Source: Oryzias latipes
Lineage: Eukaryota; Chordata; Actinopteri; Beloniformes; Adrianichthyidae
Direction of reading: 5' to 3'
Assembly (NCBI RefSeq): GCF_002234675.1
Contig: NC_019870.2
Location: forward strand, 907,485-971,484
DNA: 64,000 nt
Shown here piece by piece: positions 22,587-34,334 of this stretch (position 1 is its first letter; the number at the start of each line of letters is the position of its first letter). The notes below the pieces were generated by a model. It had not been told where the DNA came from. It did no database searches and was given only the letters and a program-made list of their open reading frames with translations. The translations under genes were made by a program, and so were the position numbers.

Positions 22587-25500
22587 TCAGAACTTTGGTC
22601 CGTTCTGCCGCCAGCCCTCCCTGCTCGAGTGTCTCCCTCCAGGTGGGGTCCAGTCCTCCTCACCTGCGGCCCAGCTGGGGGAGTACTGGAGGTGGGGCTG
22701 GGGGGCGGGCCACCTTCTGCTCTCTGGGGGGCCGTAGGGGGGGGACCATGCTGGTCCAGATGGTGGAAACGGTCTAAACCTGTTTGTCTCAGGACGGGGG
22801 GGTCTCGTCCAGTCTCCTTGTGGGGGAGTGCCGCCCCATTGATATGGCTGGAACAAGGGGGGAGGGGGCAGACCAGGGTTGGGCCTGTCACGTAGAGGGA
22901 GGAGCAAAGGGCTGACATTTGGAGGGAAACACCTGCAGAGATGTGGGGGGGGGGGGGGGGGGGGCATGTTAAAAATGATCTCTGGATGTTTTTCAATAAA
23001 GTTAGATTAAAAAAAACAGATTTAGTGATTTGAATTCATCAACACTTCAAACTGGCTTTTATTTTGAAGGCACTTCCTGTGTCTGTGAGGTTGAAAATGA
23101 TTGTTTCTTGAAGGAACCTCATTGATGAGGTTTTGTTTCCTTTAACCTCTCATGTTGACTTTCACCAAATGAGATTTCAAAATAAAAGACTTCTGTGTTT
23201 AAATGTTTTTCAATTCTTTCTTTGACAGAAACTGTCAGTCATCAATCAAGTTGGGGTTCAGTTTGATTGAACTTTTATTTATTTATTTTAAGGTTCAGTT
23301 CTGTGAAAAACTTGAAGCCGTCAAGACAGAAAGTTATTTACGTCGTTCACAATCATCTTTTTATTTAACACGCACAGAAATCTAAAGAGATACTGCTTTA
23401 GATTAAACTTTACTTTAGATTGAATAGAATTGAAGTTTTATTAGTTTTTCTTTTGTCTTAATCAAAAATGTCTTTGAAAACTTTAACAAAAATGTTTTTT
23501 TTCTTTTAAGATGATTAAATAGTTTTAATTTAGTTTAATTGTGTCTGTTTCACCTTCATCCTGTTTCTTTAATGTTCTTACTTCTTCTTCATTTTAACAT
23601 CTAAAATAATCCAGACGTCTTTAGAAAAGTGTTTTAGTCAGAAAGATGACTTGGACCAAACTCTGGGATGTTTGGCTGTTAAGAAACACAAACCTGGAAG
23701 GAGAACTAAACTGTTGACCTCTGACCTCTGATTTCATCAAGAAGATTGAAAAACTTATTGATGTGTTCGTTGTGGTTTAAGACGTTTAACAGGGAAGACT
23801 CATTGTATGCTGAGATGCTGTCACTTTAACCCAATGCATCATGGGAGATGTAGTGATGGCAGACAGACTCTCTTCTCTGAGCTTCATGGTTTTGTTCACT
23901 TGTTCCACGGTCTGACACCGGATTCTGTGGAAAGCTACACCGCTAAAGACGAGCTTTAGCTGCTATTTCTGCTGGAACTGAGAGACTTTATGAGCAGAAT
24001 CAGAACAAGGAAGTGAAGACTTGAACCACTTCTGATTGGTCAGACTGATGACATGTGATTAAGCCTCCAAGAATGATTGGTGGAGACAGTTAAAGGGGCG
24101 GGACTTTTCAGAAAACAGCTGTAGCTGCAGCTAAATCGAGGTGCCGTCATTATGATCAAAGTGTGAATCAAATAAACAGAAAGAAAAAAATATTTTATGA
24201 TCTTTCATATTCCTCACTACTCAGTGTTTTATCATGTTTGGATGAACACAGAGCTGAAATCCTGGAGATGCTGAATGTTTTAGATCAATAAATAGATAAT
24301 TTCACACAGCACACCTGTTGAAAAACACTGGTTTACATCAGCAGCTGATTGGCTGAAGCTCCTACCTGTAGCTGGCGGCGGCGAGGCACGTTGGCGGTGG
24401 CGTGGGAGTCGGCTTGCTCATAGCCTGGCCTCTCATGGGCTCCTGCTCCAACTCCTCCATCCCTTCATTACTGCAGCAGGAGATCAAAGGAGCAGAACGT
24501 GAGGCGCGTCACCTTCTCCTCAAACTGAACTAAAGCTCAAGTTCTCACCTCCTCTTCGGCCCACGATGAAGGTCTTTCAGGTAGTTCTGCCTCTCTATGG
24601 CGTGACCGCGGGACGAGTTAAACACTGCAGACAGGACGACACTTTAGACACACAAACCCACACCTGTGACCCGCCACAATAAGAGACTCACACTTCACAG
24701 CCTCTGCAGGGTCCATTCCATCCACGTCGATCAGATATCTGCAGGAACACACAGCTGTCAGGCCCCGCCCACACACACAGCCCCCACAGGTGTTCCCTCT
24801 GAACGCACCTGCAGATCAGGTATCCGGTGCGGTTCAGCCCATGGGTGCAGTGGACGCCGATCAGCTTGTCTGGAACAACAGTTTCAGGTGTTGAAAGTCA
24901 GAACTTTCTGTTTATGAAGGCAGTTTACACAGCAGACTGGAAGACTGGTCCAGTTCTGACCAGATCCAGATCAGACCAGATCCAGTTCAGACTGAGTCCA
25001 GCTCAGACTGAGTCCAGCTCAGACTGAGTCCAGTTCTGACTGGATCCAGTTCAGACTGAGTCCAGTTCAGACTGAGTCCAGCTCAGACTGAGTCCAGTTC
25101 TGACTGAGTCCAGATCAGACCAGATCCAGCTCAGACTGAGTCCAGTTCTGACTGGATCCAGTTCAGACTGAGTCCAGTTCTGACTGAGTCCAGATCAGAC
25201 CAGATCCAGTTCTGACTGAGTCCAGCTCAGACTGAGTCCAGCTCAGACTGAGTCCAGTTCTGACTGGATCCAGTTCAGACTGAGTCCAGTTCAGACTGAG
25301 TCCAGCTCAGACTGAGTCCAGTTCTGACTGAATCCAGATCAGACCAGATCCAGCTCAGACTGAGTCCAGTTCTGACTGAGTCCATTTCTGACTGGATCCA
25401 GTTCAGACTGAGTCCAGCTCAGACTGAGTCCAGTTCTGACTGAATCCAGCTCAGACTGAGTCCAGTTCTGACTGGATCCAGTTCAGACTGAGTCCAGTTC

Positions 25501-27656
25501 TGACTGAGTCCAGTTCTGACTGGATCCAGTTCAGACTGAGTCCAGCTCAGACTGAATCCAGTTCTGACTGAATCCAGCTCAGACTGAGTCCAGTTCTGAC
25601 TGGATCCAGTTCAGACTGAGTCCAGTTCTGACTGGATCCAGTTCAGACTGAGTCCAGTTCTGACTGGATCCAGTTCAGACTGAGTCCAGTTCTGACTGAG
25701 TCCAGTTCTGACTGGATCCAGTTCAGACTGAGTCCAGTTCTGACTGAGTCCAGATCAGACCAGATCCAGTTCTGACTGAGTCCAGTTCTGACTGAGTCCA
25801 TTTCTGACTGGATCCAGTTCAGACTGAGTCCAGCTCAGACTGAGTCCAGTTCTGACTGAATCCAGCTCAGACTGAGTCCAGTTCTGACTGGATCCAGTTC
25901 AGACTGAGTCCAGTTCTGACTGAGTCCAGTTCTGACTGGATCCAGTTCAGACTGAGTCCAGCTCAGACTGAATCCAGTTCTGACTGAATCCAGCTCAGAC
26001 TGAGTCCAGTTCTGACTGGATCCAGTTCAGACTGAGTCCAGTTCTGACTGGATCCAGTTCAGACTGAGTCCAGTTCTGACTGGATCCAGTTCAGACTGAG
26101 TCCAGTTCTGACTGAGTCCAGTTCTGACTGAGTCCAGTTCTGACTGAGTCCAGATCAGACCAGATCCAGTTCTGACTGAGTCCAGTTCTGACTGAGTCCA
26201 GTTCTGACTGGATCCAGTTCAGACTGAGTCCAGTTCTGACTAAGTCCAGCTCTGACGGGATCAAGTTCAGACTGGATCCATTCTGATCTGGATCCAGTAT
26301 ACTTGGATACTTCTGAACCAGTTTTGAAATAAAATGATTCTGATCCCAAAGAGGACGACTGAAGAACCGATATAAACATTAAGTTCCTGAAAACGTTAAA
26401 CCGGATTTGTTTGTTTACATTGCTTTGATTTTTCTAAAGTCTGTAACTGTAATAAAGTAGTAATAAAGTTACAACAAAACATCGAGTTATGTTAACATTT
26501 TACTGGGGCTAAGCTAACGTTAGCCTTTAGACCTACCAGACCTGCCTTTTATTTTGAAAGTCTCACAGGAAAGAGGAAGCGATGATATAAATATGTTAGT
26601 ATTCAGTGGAACTGAAGAACCAGACACTCCTGAACCGACCCGTCAGGATCCTGACCTTTAACCCCAAACAGACCAGCAGAGTTTGGCCTTGTTTGGATTT
26701 GGACCTCTGCTGCGTTTGAGGTCGGCTGGGTTTTTTGGGTTTCATCCTGAAATCTCGGTCTGTGCTGCATTGAAAGGTGAATGATCCTGATCTGCCGGCA
26801 CCCAAAAACAGCAAAGGAGGGACGTGACGGGTTGGTCACCGTTGTCCTGGTTGTCTCGCAGGAAGTTGTTGACGGCGCGCTTGAAGCTCAGGATGGTGCC
26901 GTCGCTGGGAACCTGGTGACCAGCGGTGAAGATCTTCACGAACATCAGGGACGCCGGCAGGTCCTGCTCACAAAGACTCGGATCAGTTTGCCGATGGGGT
27001 AGGTTGAACCCGCCAGAGTTCTGGACGGAACCGGAACCCTGCAGCCCGGTTCTGCAGGGACTGACCTGCAGGTCGTAGTAGCGCGAGGTGAAGGTCAGGT
27101 CGATGATCAGCCCCAGCTCCTGCCGGTCTCTGCTCACGGCGTCCAGCAGCTCCCAGGGTCCGAAGACGGACGACCTGGGGAGCATCCGGGTCAGCGCCTG
27201 CAGAACACAAACAGGTGAAGACGGACCACACCTTCACGCAGGCTCCGCCCAGGTCCAGCTCACCTGCTTCAGAGGGACTTTAAAGGCGATGAATCGAGTC
27301 CCCTGGAGTCTCCTCCCCACCGCTGTGTAGTCCAGCCACCTGAGGACACACAGACGTTCCTGCAGGTGAACGTCCGGAACCGGAACCTTCCACCTCACGG
27401 AGCCCCTCCAGAACTCTGGTTCTGCTAGGTTGAGGCTTCCGCTAAGATTCTGTTGTGTACCTCTGAGATGTCCAGAGGATCGGGTCTGATGAAGCGCGTG
27501 ACTCATCCAGCCTTGTTTGTTTATTTGTTTGTTTACAAACAGCTTTTGAATGTCAACAACACTGTCAGCTGCAGCGCGCGACAAGAGGTGGAACTGCGCT
27601 CGCGCCGCTTACCTGTCCGGGATGTCCGTCTTCTTCTTCTGGTGTTTTCGGGACAT
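22587..27656 (-). CDS. dusp11: Dual-specificity phosphatase 11 (RNA/RNP complex-1-interacting phosphatase, PIR1)
   Basis: Atypical cysteine phosphatase that removes 5' phosphates from RNA di- and triphosphates in the nucleus. Nine exons on the minus strand: 27656-27613, 27339-27264, 27197-27066, 26963-26840, 24869-24809, 24738-24692, 24624-24549, 24470-24366, 22932-22587. They total 1011 bases, 336 residues, in one open frame. The first exon gives MSRKHQKKKTDIPDR. Conserved segments are GTRFIAFKVPL, ELGLIIDLTFTSRYYDLQ, KIFTAGHQVPSDGTILSFK and the catalytic loop HCTHGLNRTG at residues 132-141, with Cys133 and Arg139, then RGHAIERQNYLKDL. The C-terminal tail (last exon) is rich in Pro, Arg and Trp and ends NGPKF. 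All signature residues are present. Intron 4 carries a 1.3 kb minisatellite, and the last exon's acceptor is preceded by a 20-base C run. Confidence 0.96.
24945..26290. repeat. Minisatellite, 16-bp unit, about 80 copies
   Basis: Variants of GACTGAGTCCAGTTCT, GACTGGATCCAGTTCA and GACTGAGTCCAGCTCA alternate head to tail, with some ATCAGACCAGATCCAG units. The GGATCC-bearing version contains the palindrome CTGGATCCAG. Longer blocks recur (for example around 25380-25640 and 25800-26090), a sign of higher-order duplication. It occupies dusp11 intron 4 and comes within about 75 bases of the exon 5 acceptor. Confidence 0.95.
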
Positions 27657-27880
27657 TTTCACAGACGGGAAAGCGCAGATAAAGCACGTGAGCCCGCGTG
27701 CGCGCACTTTCTCTCTCAGCTGCTCGCGCGCCTCAGTCCGCGCGCCGTCTTGTGTTTTTTCGCCTCATCTTTCTGCCTTTAGACTTTTACCAAACTTGTT
27801 TTTTTTACGACGATTCGCCGCCGGAACTGAGACTGCCGCGTGACCGTCTGCCGGCGCAGGTCGATGACGTCACATGACAA
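27657..27880 (-). promoter_or_regulatory. GC-rich dusp11 promoter with a palindromic CRE
   Basis: Directly upstream of the dusp11 start codon the sequence is CpG-rich (for example 27700-27760). A perfect CRE, TGACGTCA, lies at 27865-27872, about 210 bases from the ATG. CREB/ATF binding is inferred from the motif only. Confidence 0.4.
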
Positions 27881-28800
27881 CTCGAGGAACTATGCTTTTC
27901 CCATTTCAACTTCAAAATAAGATCAACAAATCTACGCACTAATTACATAACAATGAAAATACAATAAAGCAAGCTAATATAAATCAAATTAAATTTATTC
28001 AGTCTTCTCCTTTAGTTTAAAATGTTGTAAATTTGTACATTTTTATGCTTTTTTCCCCCGTGAATTGAAGTGACTCCATGGTAGCCCACAGTTCTTTGTA
28101 AAATGTAATCAGTTTTTTGGTCTTCAATTCTTCTGTGAATGAAAAACCTCCACAGCAGCAGTAAACTTTAAAACTGAATCCTTTAAAGCTGTCAGCCTTT
28201 ATAATAAAAAAATAAAACATGTTGTCCAAATGAGCTGAAGTCTGAAATAAGCTCCAGAAATAAAATACCTCCCAAAAAACATCAACAGGAAACAAACAAA
28301 AACCCATCAGCTGTTTAAATTCAGATGAACAAACATGCAGTCATTTTCTTCACTGATGATGAGCGTCCTTCTCATTTGGAGCAACAGGGCGTCTAAAGTA
28401 TTTGCTGCTAACTCCTCCTATTTAGCCCAAACGCTGTAGAAAACATTTGAATCGTTAATCAATCATAACCAATAAATCAGTCACTTTATGTGAAGCAGAG
28501 TTTTGTTCCAGAGCGAGGCGTTGAGACTCGCTGGTGTGGAAAAATCAGGACAGAAAAACAGCTGATGGAACAGGAAAAAACAGCTTTTAAATATTTATTA
28601 AAAGACTTCCTTCTCTGTTCTGACCTTTAAGGTTTTTGAAAAACGTCAAGGAAACGTCGAAAACTTTTTGAGCTCTCTGTGCTTTTACTCCTCTTTTTTT
28701 TGTAAATTACCACAAAACATTTATTAAAAAATTAAAAAACTTACAAGCATGTCTTTAAGAGAATAGTTTATACAAGAAATATCTTTCCTTCAGCTGCAGA

Positions 28801-28884
28801 CTGGTACACCCCCCATGTAGGAAGGAACGGTTGTGCAGGTCATTCATCCCAACAGCCGTTAGATTGTTCAATGCCACAGTATAA
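28801..28884 (+). mobile_element. C-terminal end of a Rex/CR1-like LINE ORF2
   Basis: The plus frame reads CRKERLCRSFIPTAVRLFN and ends at a TAA at 28882-28884. A basic segment followed by SFIPTAVRLFN is typical of the extreme C-terminus of fish non-LTR retrotransposon polyproteins. No reverse transcriptase core is visible upstream, so the copy is severely 5'-truncated. What follows to about 28955 may be its 3' UTR. Confidence 0.6.
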
Positions 28885-28956
28885 ATATGTACAAACCGGT
28901 TATAATGCATCCATAGCCCATCTGAATATTCTCTCTTTTACTTAATTTTATTTTAC

Positions 28957-29130
28957 GTATAACATATCGTCAGCCTAATAGCATTTCTGCCTAATTCATT
29001 TTTTTGGCAAATTGAGATATTGGCCTAACTCTACTGTCAGTGGTGAAAAAAGGTGTTTTTTGTTCTTTTAAAAAAAACCTGAAAAAATGAGTTAGGCAGA
29101 TATGCTATTAAGCTGACGATATGTAATGTG
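28957..29130. repeat. Near-palindromic element (about 50-bp imperfect inverted repeats)
   Basis: The left arm 28957-29006 and right arm 29080-29130 are imperfect reverse complements. Shared cores include CATATCGTCAGC, TAATAGCAT and CTGCCTAA. The arms enclose about 75 bases containing GGCCTAACTCTACTGTCAG. The arrangement suggests a small MITE or foldback element. It lies just downstream of the LINE end at 28884. No transposase is present. Confidence 0.7.
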
Positions 29131-30900
29131 TTAATAGTGTATATAGGTGTAGATTCTTCTTGTTGTTAAATGTTAACACTTTTGCATTTTTTTACATTTT
29201 AAATACCCTTTAATTCTTCTCATTTCTCTCTTTTGCACTGAACTGCTTTAACGATTGAATTTCCAAAACGAAGAATATCTTTTCTTATCTTCTCAGTAAA
29301 CAATAATTAAAGTTTCGTTCATGTCTCTTCTTTACTGCCAGTACATTCTTTTCTCTTTCTGGTCTTCTCTGTTTTTGTATTTTTTTAACCGTTTATTACA
29401 CAGAAAATCCAGTAATTGTTTAAGAATATGTCCCTTTTATAAAATAAAGACTTCACTTAGACAAATTTTATTTACTACGAGGCATCATCATTATATAACA
29501 GTTTCTTTGATTATTTAAAGCATCAAATAACAACAGAAGTTATCGGAATTCAATTTTAAGCACAGGAATTATTGAACATGTTAACGTTAGTTGCTACAAT
29601 TTCTTACAGTATTTTCTTTAGCAGATACCAGCATAAAACGCAGAGTCATCTGCAAACATCTTTATTTTATTGTATCAACATAGATTCGTGATCCTTCAGA
29701 TTCTGTTATTCCTCTAGTTTCTGAAAAGATCCATCCATCCACTCATCCCTCCCTCCTTCCCTCCATGTACATTTTCTCCTGGGCGATCTGTTTGCTGACG
29801 TTCTCTGGACTTCTGCTCGGATCGTTCCGTGAAGTTGGCGTGTTCTGACGACTCAGACACGCCTCTGACTGTTTGGAATGTGACAGTGGGATGGCACACC
29901 TGGACGAAGGAAGACGAAGATCTGGTGGAACACGATGCTTAAGGAAGGACCACATTCTTACCTGTGCAGGTAACCCCCCCCCCGGATCGCTATGTCCTGC
30001 ATCCCTTCCTCATGACCCTCCCCCCTTTTCTGATCCAGGAACTCTGATGATTTCTACTGGATGTATTTTATTCTTCAGGAGTTTCTGGATGTTTTGTTTT
30101 TGTGAATTAAACCTGCTCAGTCAGTCTACACACATTTCTCCAGTCTGGCGAACAGAAGAACTTCACAAATTCCAGCTGACTCAGCATTTCACAAACTTTA
30201 TGAAACTACAAACATTTGAATGTTTCAGCAGAAGATCATGGCAGATTCAGAGGCACTGAGCTCCTGCAGAATCAGAGCTTCCAGATCCAGGATCTGGACT
30301 TCAGCTGCTACACTCATGAGCCAGCCGGTCTGGAGAAGGAACAGAGGGACCCCACGGATGTTAACACTGGCAGGTCTGGTTCTGCTCTGATCCAGGTCTG
30401 GACCTGAAATCCTGGAGTGGTCCTCCCTCTTTGAGCATTGAACCGGTTTGGTTTGTTCTCAGTTCTGGTTTCTTATGCTTCTGTGGGTCCCAGCAGGTTC
30501 TGGTTTTCCTCAGGTGTCTGCAGTCAGCCGGTTTCCTTTCTCAGCATCGTCAGCTTCTTGGTTTCACAGTTTAAGTTTATTTTTAGTTGCTGGTCTCCTT
30601 CATCTCCACATCCAGACAGTTTTTTTCTGCACTATTAACTTTATTGTTCTGACAAATCCGGTCGGACTGTGACTCATGATCCTCCTGAGGCGTCTGAACA
30701 TCCTTTCATCACCTGATCCCGGTTTCGTTTGGTCAACAGACCAGCAGATGGAACTCTGAAGGATCTGCCATGAAATCAGCCTGCAGGAAAATTCCCACCG
30801 TTCTTTCCCAGCACAGCTGACAGGAGAAATGACGCAAGAGCCTCAGGTGTGATTATCAGAGCAGCTGACAAGGAACGCCCATATATGGTGTTTGAATAAG
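29131..30900. other. Intergenic between dusp11 and the caspase; no certain gene
   Basis: AT-rich to about 29700, then mixed composition. An ATG at 30238 in a short frame, followed by a possible donor near 30370, could be an upstream caspase exon, but no prodomain (CARD or DED) resemblance was seen. A C run occurs at about 29976-29985. Confidence 0.35.
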
Positions 30901-30971
30901 GTGTGGCTTTATAACTGCAGGTTGAAGTTGAGCAGGCTCAGACGGTGGCAGCTCCCTCCACACACGCTGCG

Positions 30972-32968
30972 ATGCTGCAGCAGACCGGATACGCAGACCA
31001 CAACCGGGCCGTGGTGGTCTCTGTGGCCCGCTTTCACCCCGGCGTGGCGCTGACCAAGAGGCCCGGAGCCGAGAGGGACGCCAAGAAGATCCACAGAACC
31101 CTCAGCAAGCTGGGCTTCAAGGTGAAGCTGCACAGCGACCCGAGCAGTGAGGAGATCTACCAGATCTTCCACGAAGGCAGGTGGTCCCGGATCCAGTTTT
31201 CCTCCTTCTGCAGGTTCTGAAGAGAAGGTTCTGGTGGTTCTGGGAGAACGTGGTGGTGGGTAAGAAGACCTGCTGCAGCAGAACCGTCTTTTTACTTCAT
31301 GAGTCGTGATGCGTTCAGGTTCATCTACTCTACACTGGAAAAACGTCCAGTGAAAAATCTGCCAATGGGACGAGTAGAAACCATTTGATAAATATGTTTT
31401 GATGTCCTCTTTAAAACAAAATTAAATCCTGAAATTAATCCTATTTAGAAATACTTCTCTGGAAATATTACGTTCTGAAATGAGTGTGTTTTGCTAAAGG
31501 AAAGTGTTTAACTTTAAGTATATTTACAAAGGTGCTTATATTTCCCCCAAAATATCTCATTCTAAAGGCCACAAAAGTCCAACTGCACCTATATCAAGAT
31601 AAAAACCTATGAGTAAAACAAACTTACATTTGAGATATTCCTTAAAATTAAATGTTTTTAAGATTCAATGACAAGATATTCTAGATTGATTGTCTTCCGT
31701 CTCACGGTTTCTACGTTTCTGACCGTTTCTCAAATGTAAACTTGAATTAGAATCTAGGATAAAGTATTTGTTCATGTTTGGTGTTTTTCCCGTGTTCAGA
31801 AAACGTTCTAAAGAACATCCATCTGATCTTTAAAGCAAACTCTCCAGAACCATCAGCAGAACCCCTAGAACCCTGTAATCCCGATCCAGGAGGTGAGGTG
31901 GTTCCTGTTCTGTAGAACTGATCACAGATCAGTGACCTGATGAGGTTTTCGTGATGCAGGCGTGCGGCTTTCCGCCTCCCTGCTCACACGTTTGGCACGC
32001 AGAGGTGAAGGATCGTGTCTGACGGGACGTCCCGTGAACACCTCGCTTCCTCCCAGACGTGTCTCAGGTGTGTAATTTAGTGGGCGTGTCTCTGCAGAGA
32101 GTGGGCGGGGTGTGAAGGACTGTTTCCTGGCCGTCCTGTCATCTCACGGCGAGGAGGGCTGCGTGTTCGGAGCCGACGGGAAAGCGGTCCGACTGTCCCA
32201 CATCTTCGCCTGCTTCAAGAACCCAACAATGGACAGGAAGGCCAAGCTGTTCCTCATCCAGGTGAGCAGCAGGAGGGGCGGGGCTTATCCATGATGGAGG
32301 TCGGCGTCCTCACGGCTCGCTCTGCCTGCAGGCCTGTCGAGGAGGCGCTCTGGATGACGGCGTGCAGGTGGACGGAGCTGAAGATGCGTCGGACAGCAGC
32401 TTCACGCAGTACCTGTCCGTCCCAGTGGACACGGCAGTGATGTACGCCACCGCTCCAGGTGAGGCCGCTCTCCACCCAACACCTGCAGAAGTTCTGCTGG
32501 CGCTTCGGGTTCTCCGGACCCACCAGCTGCTGGTTGAACCTCAGAGCTGTTCTCCCAGGTTCCCCACTGTCCCGTCAGTCCTTCTGAGACCCTGAAACCC
32601 TGCAGGACCGGCTGGCGCCCCGGGATCAGACAGGAACCGCCCTCACGTGTTTTCTGCCCTCTCCGCCAGGTTACGGCGCCATCATGAGCCCTCTGGGGTC
32701 GGTGTTCCTTCAGACCTTCTGCACCCTCCTGGAGGACGAGGACGACCGGAAGCTGGAGCTGACGCGCCTGCTGACGCGCGTCTCCCACAGAGTGGCCTAC
32801 ACCTTCCAGGGCAAAGGTCGCCACCTGGGCGGGAAGAAGGAGATGCCGTGTTTCCTGACCCGGCTCACCAGGGAGGTGTTCCTGTTCGTGGAGTCCACCA
32901 AAGACGCAGGGATCTCCGTCCTGATCGGCTCGGAGAACGGGAGAATGCGGACTCCTTCCATCAGTTAG
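30972..32968 (+). CDS. Short effector-type caspase with altered S1 pocket
   Basis: Cysteine protease of the caspase fold. Four exons: 30972-31176, 32098-32261, 32332-32458, 32670-32968, totalling 795 bases, 264 residues. An acceptor at 30920 allows an in-frame extension upstream, so a longer N-terminus is possible; the ATG at 30972 is the first in the exon. The p20 part shows TKRPGAERDA (Arg30, matching the conserved S1-binding Arg of caspase-3 SRSGTDVD), SSHGEEG with catalytic His85, and QACRGG with catalytic Cys125. The p10 part shows TAPGYGAIMSPLGSVFLQ, then KKEMPCFLTRLTREVFLF. Where classical caspases have S/Y-W/H-R, this one has A-I-M, so the S1 Arg is Met171. Intron 1 needs a GC donor to keep frame. 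AATAAA lies at 33455-33460. It resembles caspases 3, 6 and 7 in layout without a long prodomain. It might be one of the fish-retained caspases lost in mammals (for example a caspase-17-like gene), which I cannot verify. Confidence 0.85.
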
Positions 32969-34334
32969 AGCCGCTGCTCAGATCTTCATCCGACGCCGTC
33001 TCCACATCTGGATCCGGCAGAACCGGGCCTCTTTAGCTTCCGTTTTGGCTGAACTTCATTCAGGGTTGAACATTTGCTGCAGGTTCTGGTTGTTTTCTTT
33101 GGACTTCCTGGATTTTTGGGCTCATCTGGACACGGACATCCCTGGGGGTCCCGTGAGACCCGGTCCAGTCGGTTCTGAGGCAGACTGCGGGTTCTCATGG
33201 TGGCGTGTGTGGGTCACGTTCAGCTGCTGGTCCGGTACCGAGCGCCTGGGTGGAGTCCAGGTGTGGACCTCTGTTGACGGGGGTCAGAGGGACCACGGGC
33301 GGCCCGGATGGAGGCTATCGGACCTCCTCCAGGAGGCCCGTCTTCAGAGCCTGAAGGGCCGGACCTGGTGTTGTTTGGTTTGTCAATTTATTATTAGTTT
33401 TCAGGTTTTTGTCTCTATTTTCTTGATAACTTTGTTTATATTTAACATTCTGTTAATAAAGTTAAAAAGGGAACTGAAAGCGGCTCTGTGGAGATCTGAT
33501 TTATCTGCTGATATGAAGCCTTTGGTGTTCGGTTCTGTCACCTTCGGACTCTGAACGGCCGTAAACCAGCTTCCAGTTCAGATCTGGCGCTCCAGTCGGA
33601 GACGCCATCCGCTGCTCCTCCAGAGGGCGCCACAGACCGCCGTCAGACGTTCAGGCCGTCCTCTGAGGACTTCAGTCTGCTTCCTCTCGTTGCCTCCGTT
33701 TCCATCGTCTCTGCATATCTCAGCTCTTGGTCACATGACCACAGCACTCTAAGACTGGGAGTAATCAGACTACTGCAGGTCTGAGTACTCCCACAGACTT
33801 CTTGAGCTCAAATCCAGGCCTAGAGGGCCGGCCTGCTGCTAGTTTTCCAGAAGTCATGTAGGACCACGGCCCCCCAGGCCTGGATCTGGGGACCCTCTGA
33901 ACCTCTCGCTGTGAGAAAGTCCTGAATTCTGACGTGAAGACACCGTGTTCTGGTCCGGTTCGCTCCCTCTCGGTCATGTGACCAGCAGGGGTCACGTGAT
34001 GGCGTGATTTCATGAACTGGTCATAAACTCTTCTCCGCCTGACGCCGACCGCGCTGCCCCCCCCGGCTTTGGTGGGGGCTGCAGCCGGTCATGGAGCCTG
34101 GTGAAGCAGAAGGTCAGAACTGGGAGTGTTTATTAACAGAAGCAGCAGAAACAGGCTCACAGGTGAGGAGGACGTTCCTGCACACCTGTGTTACAGTTAG
34201 AACAGGTGAGAAAACACAGGTGGACACCAGGTCAAATATTGACCAATCGAGTCTTTCGAGTATAAAACGTTATAAAAAAGTAAAAATGAAACTTTGAGCT
34301 TAAAAACCTGCAGCTCAGGTTAAAGGGGCGGGGC
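32969..34334. other. Convergent 3' flank between the caspase and tcf7l1
   Basis: This holds the caspase 3' UTR to about 33480 (AATAAA at 33455-33460) and the tcf7l1 3' UTR on the other strand, with a minus-strand AATAAA at 34134-34129, about 200 bases past its stop codon. The open frame at 33045-33554 shows no domain and overlaps the 3' UTR. A C run lies at about 34057-34063. Confidence 0.5.
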
